64,000 nt of DNA, taken from Halovulum sp039180525 (GTDB lineage Bacteria; Pseudomonadota; Alphaproteobacteria; Rhodobacterales; Rhodobacteraceae). Made by a program: the position numbers and the translations under genes. Shown piece after piece: positions 1 to 9,197 of the stretch. The stretch covers positions 62,001-126,000 of the forward strand of contig JBCDDF010000001.1 in the NCBI GenBank assembly GCA_039180525.1, in the 5' to 3' direction. Every line of letters begins with the position of its first letter. Position 1 is the stretch's first letter. Under the pieces are notes generated by a model that did no database searches, was not told the DNA's origin, and was given only the letters and a program-made list of their open reading frames with translations.

Positions 1-532
<532 letters not shown>

Positions 533-536
533 GGGG

Positions 537-1529
537 CTACTCCTTTACGGTTGCGGGGGTGTGCACGTGCAGGGTGCCGTCGGGCGCGACCTGCACCGGG
601 TCGGGGTCGGTGACATGGCCGTGGAAGCTGTCATCGGGACGGTCGGCGAAGCCCAGGATGCGCAGGTGCCCGCCATCGTCCACGATCCGCGCGGCATAGC
701 GGGCGCAGGGGTTGGCGCCGTCCAGAAACCCGCCCGGCGCGATGCGCCAGGGGCCGCGCGGGTCCTCGGCCATCAGATAGTGCGAGCCGGTCACCGGGCC
801 GCCGGGCGTCGCCTCAGCCTGGGCGGCGGAGAAATGCCCGGCCGCGGTGCAGAACAGGCAGTACCAGCGGCCGCGGTGGAAAAAGACCTGGGGCACCTCC
901 AACTGCCCGTAACCGCCGACAAAGACCGGCGGCTGCAAGGTCCATTGCGCCAGATCGGGAGAGGTGGCGAGGCCGATCGCACCGCCCGCATTGGGTTCGG
1001 CGATGCCGCTGGCGCGGGCGGTGAAATACATCAGCCAGCCCGCGCCGCCGGGGTCGCGCATGACCCAAGGGTCGCGCATGGCGCGGTCGTGCCAAAGCCC
1101 GGTCGCGTGGTCGCATTCGTACAGCGCGGCCGCCTGGCCGGTCAGATCCAGGCACGGGCCAGCGCCCACGCGCTGCCAGTGATGACCGTCATCGCTGACC
1201 GCGTGCCCGATGCGCTGGTAAAGCCCGTCTTCGGCCCGGCAGGCGCCGGTATAGAACAGATGCCAGCCGCCCGCCGCGTCGCGCACCGTCGAACCGGTCC
1301 AGGTGGTGTAGTCATCCCAGGCCGGGCCATCGGCGGGCGCGAAACAGGTGCCGTGATGGGTCCAATGGCGCAGATCGGGGCTGGTCGCGTGGCCCTGGGC
1401 GACGTTGAAGTGCCGCAGTTCCGGATCGCCCAGTGCCTTCGGTGCCTTCAGAAAATAGGCGTGCCAGGTGTCGCCGTCGCGCAGATACCAGGAATCCCAG
1501 ATCCAATGATCGCTGAGCGCCAGCACCAT
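537..1529 (-). CDS. Five-bladed beta-propeller glycoside hydrolase, GH32/43/68-like
   Basis: A 330-residue protein with no signal peptide, so probably cytoplasmic. It shows the repeating blade pattern of the GH32/43/68 superfamily: an N-terminal WIWDSWY stretch (residues 9-15) where the nucleophile Asp would be expected, an RDPWVMRDP segment near residue 148 like the transition-state-stabilising RDP motif, and EVPQVFF near 211 where families have the acid/base E(C/V)P motif. The canonical NDPNG motif of GH32 is absent. The ATG at 1527-1529 overlaps the TGA of the permease gene (ATGA), which supports translational coupling. It may cleave the oligosaccharide imported by the neighbouring ABC system. 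The family is likely; the substrate is unknown. Confidence 0.8.
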   Translation of the reverse strand: MVLALSDHWIWDSWYLRDGDTWHAYFLKAPKALGDPELRHFNVAQGHATSPDLRHWTHHGTCFAPADGPAWDDYTTWTGSTVRDAAGGWHLFYTGACRAEDGLYQRIGHAVSDDGHHWQRVGAGPCLDLTGQAAALYECDHATGLWHDRAMRDPWVMRDPGGAGWLMYFTARASGIAEPNAGGAIGLATSPDLAQWTLQPPVFVGGYGQLEVPQVFFHRGRWYCLFCTAAGHFSAAQAEATPGGPVTGSHYLMAEDPRGPWRIAPGGFLDGANPCARYAARIVDDGGHLRILGFADRPDDSFHGHVTDPDPVQVAPDGTLHVHTPATVKE

Positions 1530-2407
1530 CACTTCACCCCCGTGGACGCGACCGAGGCGATAAAGACCCGCTGCAGCGCCAGATAAAACGCCAGCACCGG
1601 CACGGTGATGATGGTCAGATAGGCCATCACCTCCCCCCAGGGCACGTTGAGCTGGTCGGTGAAATAGCCCAGGCCGACCATGACCGGGCGGATCGCCTCT
1701 TCTTGCACCACCATCAGCGGCCAGAGATACTGGTTGTACATGAACAGGAATTTCAGGATCGCGGCCGTGGCGATCACCGGGCCCGACAGCGGCATGACCA
1801 CCCGGCGATAGATCGCCCACCAGGACGCGCCTTCGACCCGGCTGGCCTCGATCAACTCCTTCGGCAGATCCTTGAAGAACTGGACGAACAGAAAGATCGA
1901 CAGCGCATCGGCGATGAAGGGCACGATCTGGACGCGATAGCTGTTGAGCCAGCCCAACTGAAACCCCTCCGCCCCGATCCAGGGCAGTTGGGAGGCCATC
2001 AGCAGCAGCGGGATGAAGATGGTCTCGTAAGGGATGATCAGCGTCGCCAGCAGCACGGAGAAGACGATCGTCCGCCCGGTCCAGTCGACGAAAACAAAGG
2101 CAAAGGCTGCCAGCGAACAGACCAGCAGGCACAGGATCACGGTGATCCCGGTGACCAGAACCGAGTTGAAGACGAACACGCCGATGGGTGCGCGGTCGAA
2201 CGCATCGGCATAGTTCTGCAACGACAGATCGCCCACCGGCAGGAACGCGCGCAGGCTTTTGGTGTCCAGCAGCAACTGGGCGGAGGGTTTGAGCGAACTC
2301 ATCGCCATGAACAGCAGCGGGAACACGAAGATGATCGCGACCAGGATCAGCACCGCATAGCGCGCGGCCAGCCTGAGCCCCCTATTGTCGGCGGTGACAA
2401 TGGCCAT
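1529..2407 (-). CDS. Carbohydrate ABC transporter permease, MalG type
   Basis: A 292-residue inner-membrane permease of the CUT1 family with six expected membrane segments; the first (LAARYAVLILVAIIFVFPLLFM) is near residue 14. The cytoplasmic EAA loop that contacts the ATPase is visible as EASRVEGASWWAIYRRVVMP about 90 residues from the C-terminus. The ATG at 2405-2407 lies two bases after the TGA of the upstream permease gene and was chosen because a longer frame would run deep into that gene. It pairs with the MalF-type subunit encoded upstream. Confidence 0.93.
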   Translation of the reverse strand: MAIVTADNRGLRLAARYAVLILVAIIFVFPLLFMAMSSLKPSAQLLLDTKSLRAFLPVGDLSLQNYADAFDRAPIGVFVFNSVLVTGITVILCLLVCSLAAFAFVFVDWTGRTIVFSVLLATLIIPYETIFIPLLLMASQLPWIGAEGFQLGWLNSYRVQIVPFIADALSIFLFVQFFKDLPKELIEASRVEGASWWAIYRRVVMPLSGPVIATAAILKFLFMYNQYLWPLMVVQEEAIRPVMVGLGYFTDQLNVPWGEVMAYLTIITVPVLAFYLALQRVFIASVASTGVK

Positions 2408-2409
2408 GC

Positions 2410-3480
2410 TCAGCGCTCCCGCGTCAGCCAGCGTTGGACCAGGGAGATCGTCAGCACGATCACGAACAGGATCACGCTGATCGTGGACCCGCCAGAGATG
2501 TCCTGGCGGCCATAGCCGCGTTCGACCGCCTGAAAGACGAGCACCTGGGTGCTGTCCAACGGGCCGCCATTGGTCATCACGTCGATCTGCGCGAACAGGG
2601 CAAAGGCCTGCATGGTGATGACGATCAGGATCAGCACCGCGGTGTTCCGCAGCCCCGGCCATGTGATGTAGCGAAAGGTCTGCCAGCGGCTGGCGCCCTC
2701 GATACTGCCGGCCTCATAAAGCGTGGGGCTGATGTTCTGCAGCCCGGCGAGCCAGATCACCATGTGAAAGCCCACGCCTTGCCAGATCGACATCGCCATG
2801 ATCGAGGGCAGCGCGGTGCCGGTATCGCCCAGCCAGTCGCGGCCCTGGAACACCCCGAATGTCAGCCCGCGCAGCAGATTGTTCAAAAGCCCGTCGCCCG
2901 GCGAATAGATGAACTGCCACAACAGCGACACGACTACGATCGAGACCACCACCGGCATGAAGTAGATCGTGCGGAAGATGTTGATGGCGCGCAGTTTCTG
3001 GTTGATCAAGAGCGCCAGGCACAGCGCCAGCCCGGCCTGGATCGGCGCGACGAAGATGACGAAGGTGAAGGTGTTGACCAGCGCCTTCATGAACACGACA
3101 TCGGCGGCCAGAACCACCATCCGGTTTTCGCCCGCGCCCCAGGAAAACCACTCCCGCTTGCCCTGCAGATGCGGATAGTCGGGGTTGTTGCGGGTGAAGG
3201 TACGCAGCCGCGGATAGGCGATCGCGCCATCGTCGTCGCGGATCACCGCGCCGGTATCGTCGCGTTCGGGCTCCAGCGTGAACACGGCCAGCCCCAGCAG
3301 ATCGCGGTAGTTCTCAAAGCCCACATATTCGGCCGCATTGGGCGAGGCGAGCCGCTGGTTGGTCAGCGAGAACGCAAAGGCCAGAAAGAACGGCAGGATG
3401 ATGAACAGCGTCATCAGCGCCACGCCCGGAAAGGCCATGATCCAGCCGGATCGGTTCGACCGCGTCAGTTTGGAAGCCAT
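2410..3480 (-). CDS. Carbohydrate ABC transporter permease, MalF type
   Basis: A 356-residue permease. The N-terminal membrane segment (MAFPGVALMTLFIILPFFLAF) follows a short basic leader. A periplasmic stretch of roughly 100 residues separates it from the remaining segments, as is common in MalF/UgpA relatives. The EAA loop reads EAGSIEGASRWQTFRYITWP. It lies between the solute-binding protein gene (60-base gap) and the MalG-type gene in the same minus-strand operon, and should form the membrane heterodimer with the latter. Confidence 0.93.
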   Translation of the reverse strand: MASKLTRSNRSGWIMAFPGVALMTLFIILPFFLAFAFSLTNQRLASPNAAEYVGFENYRDLLGLAVFTLEPERDDTGAVIRDDDGAIAYPRLRTFTRNNPDYPHLQGKREWFSWGAGENRMVVLAADVVFMKALVNTFTFVIFVAPIQAGLALCLALLINQKLRAINIFRTIYFMPVVVSIVVVSLLWQFIYSPGDGLLNNLLRGLTFGVFQGRDWLGDTGTALPSIMAMSIWQGVGFHMVIWLAGLQNISPTLYEAGSIEGASRWQTFRYITWPGLRNTAVLILIVITMQAFALFAQIDVMTNGGPLDSTQVLVFQAVERGYGRQDISGGSTISVILFVIVLTISLVQRWLTRER

Positions 3481-3540
3481 GGCCCCTCGCGATGCGCTGT
3501 GCGGGAAGGGCGCGGCGACCGAGGGCCGCCGCGCGGCGGG

Positions 3541-4797
3541 TCAGTGGCCGTAGCCCTGGTTGTTGGCGATGTCCTCGTTGATCTCGTCCACGGCGGCATC
3601 CAGCGTGTCCGGCACATCGGCGCCGTTGGCGATATCGGCCAGCGCCTTTTCGAACACCTTGGCCTGGACGATATAGCCGGGCGTCACCGGGCGCAGTTTG
3701 GCCTGTCCTTCGGACAACGCATAGAACACCTCCAGCGCGCCGCCGGGGCGGTAGTTTTCGGTGTCCTGCGCGGCGCCGGCGGTCGACGGGATCAGCCCGG
3801 TGCCATCGGAAAACGCGGTCAGATAGTTCGGCTGGATCGCAAACTCGATGAACCGCCGCGCGCCCTTGGGATGCTCGGACGTGGCCGAGATACCGAACTG
3901 CCAGGAGGCGGCGCCGATCACCGGGCCGTTGCCGAAATCGGGGGCGGGCAGGAACAGCGCGTCGTCGCCGAATTTCTCCACCACAGGCAGGGCGGCCCAG
4001 TTGCCGTTCCAACTGAGCGCGTATTTACCCTCCAGAAAGCCGGTTTCGCGATCCGCGGCGTCCTGGCTGGTGCCCGGTACCATGCCGTTTTCGAACAGCC
4101 CCTGCCACCACTCGCCAAAGGCGATGGCCGCGTCGCCGTTCAGCACGCCCTCGGCGCTCTGGTAGCTGGTCCGGTCGACGATGTCGCCGCCGAAGCTCTG
4201 CAGAAACGGCGAGAAGGCGTAGGGGTACCATTCGCCCTGCCAGGCCATGCCCAGATCCAGCGGATACTCGAAGTCGCCCGAGGCTTTCAGCGTCTCCAGC
4301 GCGCTGTCGAATTCCTCCCGCGTCCAAGGCGCGTCTAGGGTTGGGATGCGAATGCCGTTCGCGTCCAGCACCGATTTGCGTGCCATCATCGCGACCGCGG
4401 CATCCCACAGGCCGACCGAATAGATCTCTCCGTTCCAGCGGCCGATGGGGCCGGGCAGGAACCCGTCCAGCTTCGCTTCGTCGACGCCTAAGGGCTGCAT
4501 ATAGCCGGCCCAGGCCCAGTTCGGCATCACCGGCCCGTCGACATCCAGGATATCGGGCAACTCGCCGGCCAGGGCGGCGGCGCCGACGGCGTCGTTATAG
4601 GCCAGTTGCGGGAAGGTTTCCAAAACCACTTCGTAGTCCGACTGGCTGGCGTTGAAATCTTCGACCAGTTGATTGACCAGCGCTTCTTCGGCATTGGCGC
4701 TGCCGGCGCCGTGATACCACAGGCTCAAGGGCGTCTGGCCCGCGGCGCCGCTGGCTATCAGTATCGCTGTGCCGGCTATAAGCATATGAATTCGCAT
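3541..4797 (-). CDS. Extracellular solute-binding protein, family 1 (sugar ABC importer)
   Basis: A 418-residue periplasmic protein with a signal peptide (hydrophobic MLIAGTAILIASGAAG, probable cleavage near residue 20). The mature part shows family-1 features: LSLWYHGAG at the start, an LPDILDVDGPVMP segment in the first lobe, and the late pattern EHPKGARRFIEFAIQPNYLTAF. It is the first structural gene after the LacI regulator and precedes the two permeases. An oligosaccharide or glycoside ligand is suggested by the glycosidase in the operon; the precise ligand is unknown. Confidence 0.93.
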   Translation of the reverse strand: MRIHMLIAGTAILIASGAAGQTPLSLWYHGAGSANAEEALVNQLVEDFNASQSDYEVVLETFPQLAYNDAVGAAALAGELPDILDVDGPVMPNWAWAGYMQPLGVDEAKLDGFLPGPIGRWNGEIYSVGLWDAAVAMMARKSVLDANGIRIPTLDAPWTREEFDSALETLKASGDFEYPLDLGMAWQGEWYPYAFSPFLQSFGGDIVDRTSYQSAEGVLNGDAAIAFGEWWQGLFENGMVPGTSQDAADRETGFLEGKYALSWNGNWAALPVVEKFGDDALFLPAPDFGNGPVIGAASWQFGISATSEHPKGARRFIEFAIQPNYLTAFSDGTGLIPSTAGAAQDTENYRPGGALEVFYALSEGQAKLRPVTPGYIVQAKVFEKALADIANGADVPDTLDAAVDEINEDIANNQGYGH

Positions 4798-4826
4798 GTT
4801 TTCCTCCCGTTATGATCGTTGTCGTT

Positions 4827-5882
4827 TCATGCCCGCTGCGGCGGCACGACGCTGTCCCGCCAGCGCACCGCACCGCCGATGCGCTGCGGCGGCGCCGGGG
4901 CGGGCGCACCGCCCGCAAGCCGGTCCAGCAGGATCTTGGCCGCCGCTTGCCCCATGCGCACATACGGCAATTCCACCGTGGTCAGCGGGGGGTAAAGCGT
5001 TTCCGAGATCAACCGGTAATCGTCATAGCCAGTGATCGAGATGTCCTCGGGCACCCGCATGCCGCGGCTACGCAGGATCCCATAGAACTGCATCGCCAGG
5101 CGGTCGGTGCCGGCGCAGATCACCGTGGGCGGGTCGGGCAGCGCCAGAACGCTGCTCAGCGCGTATTCCAGCATCCGCCGGCCGTCTTCGGGCGATTGGC
5201 CCAACGCCTCGGCCGGCCGAAGTAAGGCCGGGTCGACGGGCAGCCCGGCATCCTTGAGCGCGTCGATGTAGCCGGCGGTCCGTTCGCGGGTCGCGACCAC
5301 GTCCCTGGGCAGCGTCAGATAGGCGATGCGGCGATGCCCGACCTCGATCAGGCGCGCGACCAGCGCCTTTTGCCCGGCATAATCATCGGGGACCACGGCC
5401 GGTGTTCCTTCGGCATCGAAGCCGTTGGCGATGACGAAATTGGCCAGCCCCTGGCGCGGCGGCAGCGTCACCGGCTGGTGATACGGCGCGACGTAGAAGA
5501 CACCCTCCACCCGGTGTTCGGCAAAGGTCTTGATCAGTTGCGGGATGGTCGCGGCATCGCCCCCGGTATCGGCGATCAGCAGGGTCTTTCCGGCCTGGCG
5601 GAGCAGCGTCTGGATGCCCTGGAAGATATAGATCTCCGGCAGCCCGCTGAGTTCGGGGCTGCTGGGCACCTCGGATATCGCGCCGGAAATCAGGCCGACC
5701 AGCCCCGAGCGGTTCGACCGCATCGTGCGCGCGGCATAGGAGGGGACATAGCCAAGCTGCTCGATCGCCGCCTCCACCGCGCGGCGGGTGGTCTGTGCGA
5801 CCGGGGTCGCATCGTTCAGCACCCGGCTGACGGTCTTGGGTGAGACGCCGGCGATCTTGGCGACGTCATAGATCGTCGGCAT
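4827..5882 (-). CDS. LacI-family transcriptional repressor of the first sugar operon
   Basis: A 351-residue regulator. The N-terminal HTH is TIYDVAKIAGVSPKTVSRVL followed by the hinge-proximal LGYVPSYAARTMRSNRSG; the rest is a periplasmic-binding-like effector domain ending RLAGG. The two variable recognition-helix residues are PK, unlike the xM seen in the other three LacI proteins here. It is the first gene of the minus-strand transporter operon and diverges from the 2-hydroxyacid dehydrogenase gene. Three ATGACACCG-type palindromes lie in the intergenic region, so it probably regulates both directions and itself. Confidence 0.93.
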   Translation of the reverse strand: MPTIYDVAKIAGVSPKTVSRVLNDATPVAQTTRRAVEAAIEQLGYVPSYAARTMRSNRSGLVGLISGAISEVPSSPELSGLPEIYIFQGIQTLLRQAGKTLLIADTGGDAATIPQLIKTFAEHRVEGVFYVAPYHQPVTLPPRQGLANFVIANGFDAEGTPAVVPDDYAGQKALVARLIEVGHRRIAYLTLPRDVVATRERTAGYIDALKDAGLPVDPALLRPAEALGQSPEDGRRMLEYALSSVLALPDPPTVICAGTDRLAMQFYGILRSRGMRVPEDISITGYDDYRLISETLYPPLTTVELPYVRMGQAAAKILLDRLAGGAPAPAPPQRIGGAVRWRDSVVPPQRA

Positions 5883-5912
5883 TGCCCCTCCCTCAGGGTT
5901 GGATGGCCCGAA

Positions 5913-5942
5913 TTGACATCGAAGTCATGACAACGGTGTCAT
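5913..5942. promoter_or_regulatory. Paired LacI-type operators (two overlapping half-palindromic sites)
   Basis: Two 16-bp sites, TTGACATCGAAGTCAT (5913-5928) and ATGACAACGGTGTCAT (5927-5942), share two bases at their junction, with centres 14 bp apart. Both have the two-fold form of LacI-family operators with a central CG. They lie 31-60 bp upstream of the lacI start at 5882. Their resemblance to the site at 6014-6029 suggests they are bound by that regulator. Confidence 0.7.
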
Positions 5943-6013
5943 AGCCGAATTCCGGGATTTGAGTCAAACGTGCATCGGCGTTTGAGCATCAGCCACGATG
6001 AGCGTCACTGAGG

Positions 6014-6029
6014 ATGACACCGAAGTCAT
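6014..6029. promoter_or_regulatory. LacI-type operator upstream of the 2-hydroxyacid dehydrogenase gene
   Basis: The sequence ATGACACCGAAGTCAT matches the reverse complement of the site at 5927-5942 in 14 of 16 positions. Its centre is 87 bp from that site, close to eight helical turns, which would suit looping by a tetrameric or paired-dimer repressor. It lies 67 bp upstream of the GTG start at 6096. Confidence 0.7.
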
Positions 6030-6095
6030 TCGGAGTTGACGGGGGGCGGCGCCGGGCGCAGTGTTGCCGGGCGCAATCGTCAAGCCGAGGTCCAG

Positions 6096-7139
6096 GTGTC
6101 CAAACCGCTGCTGTTGTTCGACCCGTATTTTCGAAGTCGGGCGGAGCTGTTCTCGGACGCGACCTTCGCGGCGTTGGGGGATCTGTGCCGGATCGAGGCG
6201 GCGGCCGACGGTCCGATGGACCCGGCCGTCATCGATGCGGCGCTGCCGCAGGCCGCGTTCTATGTGGGGGCGCGGCCGGCGCTTACGCGGGCCCAGATCG
6301 AAGGCGCGTCGCATCTGCGCGCCGTGATCGAGGTTTCCGGCGCGTTTCATGCCGAGTTGGACTACAGCGCTTGTTTCGATGCGGGGGTGGAGGTGTTGTC
6401 CTGCGCGCCCGGGTTTCGCCGCGCAGTGGCTGAGATGGGGTTGGCCATGATCCTGGCAGCCGGCCGCGGGCTGGTGGCCGAACACGAGGCGTTTCGGGCG
6501 GGGCGGGAGGCCTGGCTCGACGACCGGCCGGCGACGGATTTCTCGCTGTTCGGGCAGCGGGTCGGGTTCGTCGGATATGGAAACATCGCCCGCGAACTGC
6601 ATCGCCTGCTGGCGCCATTCGCGCCGGATGTGTCGTTCTACGACCCCTGGGTGGCGGAGGCGGGCGATGCGGCCCGGCACGACGATATGGGCGCGGTGTT
6701 CGCGCAGAGCCGCGTTGTCGTGGTCACCGCCGCGCCGACATCCCAAAACCGCCATGGCATCGGTGCGGAACAGATCGCCCGCATGCCGCCGGGCGCGGCA
6801 TTGGTGTTGCTAAGCCGGGCGCATGTGCTCGATTTCGACGCGGCGCTGGCGGCGGCGCGGGCCGGGCGGATCACCTTTGCGACCGATGTCTTTCCCAGCG
6901 AACCGGTGGCGAAGGATCACCCGCTTCGGCGCCAGCCCGGCGTCGTCCTGTCGCCGCACCGCGCCGCCGCGGTGCCCGGCGGGCGGCATCCGATCGGCGA
7001 TATGATCCTGCATGACATCGGCGCGCTGCTGTCCGGTGCGGGCACGCGGCTGCTGCAACCGGCCGATCCGGCGCGTCTGACCGCCCTGATCGCCGCCCAG
7101 CAAAGCATCGAGGCCGACGGGCGCCTGCCCGCCACCTGA
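6096..7139 (+). CDS. D-isomer-specific 2-hydroxyacid dehydrogenase family protein
   Basis: A 347-residue NAD(P)-dependent oxidoreductase. The nucleotide-binding motif VGFVGYGNIAREL follows a long N-terminal catalytic half. The usual catalytic Arg region appears as VLLSRAHVLDFDAL, and the C-terminal His region is LSPHRAAAVPGG. The GTG at 6096 is preferred because GAGG lies just upstream and the protein then begins SKPLLLFDPYF; an ATG 60 bases earlier would add an unlikely leader and approach the operator at 6014-6029. It is transcribed divergently from the lacI-transporter operon, so it probably acts on the same sugar or its acid derivative. Confidence 0.85.
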   Translation: MSKPLLLFDPYFRSRAELFSDATFAALGDLCRIEAAADGPMDPAVIDAALPQAAFYVGARPALTRAQIEGASHLRAVIEVSGAFHAELDYSACFDAGVEVLSCAPGFRRAVAEMGLAMILAAGRGLVAEHEAFRAGREAWLDDRPATDFSLFGQRVGFVGYGNIARELHRLLAPFAPDVSFYDPWVAEAGDAARHDDMGAVFAQSRVVVVTAAPTSQNRHGIGAEQIARMPPGAALVLLSRAHVLDFDAALAAARAGRITFATDVFPSEPVAKDHPLRRQPGVVLSPHRAAAVPGGRHPIGDMILHDIGALLSGAGTRLLQPADPARLTALIAAQQSIEADGRLPAT

Positions 7140-7173
7140 ACCACGCGCATGACGCCCACCGCAGGGTGCAAAG

Positions 7174-7245
7174 GCCCGGACCCGCGGGCTTGCCCGCGGC
7201 CTGGCCAATCGGCCAGGAGGATCGCAACAGCGATCCTGTCCGGGC
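7174..7245. repeat. Cloverleaf palindromic repeat, copy 1
   Basis: A 72-base element that folds as a four-way junction with no unpaired junction base. The closing stem is GCCCGGAC (7174-7181) with GTCCGGGC (7238-7245). Arm 1 is CCGCGGG/CCCGCGG with loop CTTG, arm 2 CCTGGCC/GGCCAGG with loop AATC, and arm 3 AGGATCGC/GCGATCCT with loop AACA. It fills the gap between convergent genes ending at 7139 and 7273. A second copy is at 28932-29003 with different loops but intact stems. It may act as a bidirectional terminator or be a mobile palindromic (REP-like) element. Confidence 0.85.
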
Positions 7246-7272
7246 GGGTTGGCGCTGCGCCCGGGGGCGGCG

Positions 7273-8301
7273 CTAGAAGGCGACCTGTACCTTGATGGCC
7301 TGGCTGCGGTCCGAGGCGAGGTCGAAGGCGGCGACCACGTCTTCGAAGGGCAGCGTTTGGGTAATCAAGGGGGTGACGTCAAGCCGGCCCGCTTGCATCA
7401 TCTCGACCGCGCTGGAGAATTCGTGGTGAAACCGGAACGAGCCCTTCAACGCCAGCTCCTTCGCCGTCATCGCCTGAACCGGCAGGGTCATGTCGCCGCC
7501 GAGCCCAAGCTGCACGATCACGCCCCCCGGGCGCATCGCGGGGATGGCGGCGGCGAGTGCCGAGGCCACGCCGCTGCACTCGAACAGCACGCCGAACCGC
7601 CCTTTGTCGGCCGTGAACGGCGCCAGCCCGTCCGGCGTCTCGGCCACGTTCACCGTGCCATCTGCGCCCACGCTGCGCGCCTTTCGCAAGGGAAAGTCGG
7701 CGATGTCGGTGGCCACGATCTCCACCGCGCCGAAAGCGCGCGCCACCAGCACCGCGAGCAATCCGATCGGCCCGCAGCCCGTCACCAGCACGCGTTTGCC
7801 GGCCAAGCTGCCGGCTTGCCGCGCGGCATGCAGCACGACCGAAAGCGGCTCCGCCATGGCGGCCTCCCCCGCGCTCAGCCCGTCTGCGGGCACGCACTGC
7901 CCCGCATCGGCCACCAAGCGCTGTCGAAACGCCCCCTGGATATGCGGGAACGGCATGGCGGACCCGTAAAAGCGCATCTTCAGGCAATGGTTCTGGCGCC
8001 CCTCGGCGCAAAAGGCGCAGGCGCCGCAGGGTCGCGAGGGCGACACCGCAACGCGCTGCCCCACCTCCAACCCGGCCACCTCCGGCCCCAGCGCCGCGAC
8101 CCGACCGGCGACCTCGTGGCCCAGGATCATCGGCTGGCGCAGCCGCACCGGGCCAAAGCCGCCGTGGTTGTAGTAATGCAGGTCCGACCCGCAGATGCCG
8201 CCGGTCTCCATCTCGATCAGCACCTCGCCCTGGCCGTGTTGCGGCTCCGGGTGGTCTTCGATCCGCAGATCTTTGGCGGCATGAACGGTGACGCTTTTCA
8301 T
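7273..8301 (-). CDS. idnD: L-idonate 5-dehydrogenase (zinc-dependent medium-chain dehydrogenase)
   Basis: A 342-residue zinc dehydrogenase that oxidises L-idonate to 5-keto-D-gluconate. Visible features are the catalytic zinc region GGICGSDLHYYNHGG (Cys near residue 37), LGHEVAG with the second zinc ligands, the structural zinc cysteines in CGACAFCAEGRQNHC, and the Rossmann motif VTGCGPIGLL. The GSDLHYYNHGGFG stretch is typical of IdnD. The gene diverges from idnO-idnK, which encode the next two steps, and a GntR-type operator lies between them. That context makes idonate the likely substrate. Confidence 0.88.
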   Translation of the reverse strand: MKSVTVHAAKDLRIEDHPEPQHGQGEVLIEMETGGICGSDLHYYNHGGFGPVRLRQPMILGHEVAGRVAALGPEVAGLEVGQRVAVSPSRPCGACAFCAEGRQNHCLKMRFYGSAMPFPHIQGAFRQRLVADAGQCVPADGLSAGEAAMAEPLSVVLHAARQAGSLAGKRVLVTGCGPIGLLAVLVARAFGAVEIVATDIADFPLRKARSVGADGTVNVAETPDGLAPFTADKGRFGVLFECSGVASALAAAIPAMRPGGVIVQLGLGGDMTLPVQAMTAKELALKGSFRFHHEFSSAVEMMQAGRLDVTPLITQTLPFEDVVAAFDLASDRSQAIKVQVAF

Positions 8302-8365
8302 TCTTGCACCTCTGTTGGCGGATGGCGTGTTGGCAAATGGCGGCGGGCTGGCCGGAGTACTTGAC

Positions 8366-8379
8366 TGTTACCGGTAACA
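8366..8379. promoter_or_regulatory. GntR-type (LacI-family) operator between idnD and idnO
   Basis: TGTTACCGGTAACA is a perfect 14-bp palindrome, and the adjoining TAACATGTTA (8375-8384) extends the symmetry. It closely matches the E. coli GntR/IdnR operator type (ATGTTA-N4-TAACAT). It lies 65 bp upstream of idnD and 54 bp upstream of idnO, so one site could control both directions. Confidence 0.85.
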
Positions 8380-8432
8380 TGTTATCCGTAAGCCAACAGC
8401 GCCGTCAATGGGCGCGCGGGGAGGCGAGCGAC

Positions 8433-9197
8433 ATGACCGATTTGTTTTCACTGGCGGGCAAACGGGCCCTGGTCACCGGATCGTCGCAAGGCATCGGTTT
8501 CGCGCTGGCCGGCGGTCTGGCCCGCGCGGGGGCGGAGATCGTGCTGAACGGCCGCAACGCGGCCAATCTGGAAGCCGCGGCCGCGACCCTGCGCCAGACC
8601 GGGGCGGTCGTCCATCTGGCGGTCTTCGACGTCACGCAGGCGGATGCGGTGCGCGGCGCCATCGACGGGTTCGAGGCCGATACCGGCGCCATCGACATTC
8701 TGATCAACAATGCCGGCATGCAGCACCGCACGCCCCTGGAGGATTTCCCGGCCGAGGCGTTCGAGCGGCTGCTGCAGACCAATATCGCCAGCGTCTTTCA
8801 TGTCGGCCAGGCGGTCGCGCGGCACATGATCGGGCGCGGCGCCGGCAAGATCATCAACATCGCCAGCGTGCAGACCGCGCTGGCCCGGCCGGGCATCGCG
8901 CCCTACACCGCGACCAAGGGCGCGGTCGGCAATCTGACCAAGGGCATGGCGACCGACTGGGCCAAGCACGGGCTGCAATGCAACGCCATCGCGCCGGGCT
9001 ATTTCGACACGCCGCTCAATGCCGCGCTGGTCGCGGACCCGGAGTTTTCCGCCTGGCTGGAAAAGCGCACGCCCGCGGGCCGCTGGGGCAAGGTGGAGGA
9101 ACTGGTCGGCGCGGCGGTGTTCCTGTCGTCGCCGGCGTCGAGTTTCGTCAATGGGCACACGCTTTACGTCGATGGTGGCATCACGGCGTCGCTGTGA
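8433..9197 (+). CDS. idnO: Gluconate 5-dehydrogenase (SDR family)
   Basis: A 254-residue short-chain dehydrogenase expected to reduce 5-keto-D-gluconate to D-gluconate with NADPH. The cofactor motif TGSSQGIG is near residue 15, NNAGMQHRTPLEDFP follows in the middle, and the catalytic Ser (IASVQ) and YTATK are in the usual spacing. The ATG at 8433 is chosen over an in-frame start at 8304 because GGGGAGG lies about 10 bases upstream and the earlier start would cover the operator. The stop overlaps the kinase start (GTGA). Confidence 0.9.
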   Translation: MTDLFSLAGKRALVTGSSQGIGFALAGGLARAGAEIVLNGRNAANLEAAAATLRQTGAVVHLAVFDVTQADAVRGAIDGFEADTGAIDILINNAGMQHRTPLEDFPAEAFERLLQTNIASVFHVGQAVARHMIGRGAGKIINIASVQTALARPGIAPYTATKGAVGNLTKGMATDWAKHGLQCNAIAPGYFDTPLNAALVADPEFSAWLEKRTPAGRWGKVEELVGAAVFLSSPASSFVNGHTLYVDGGITASL

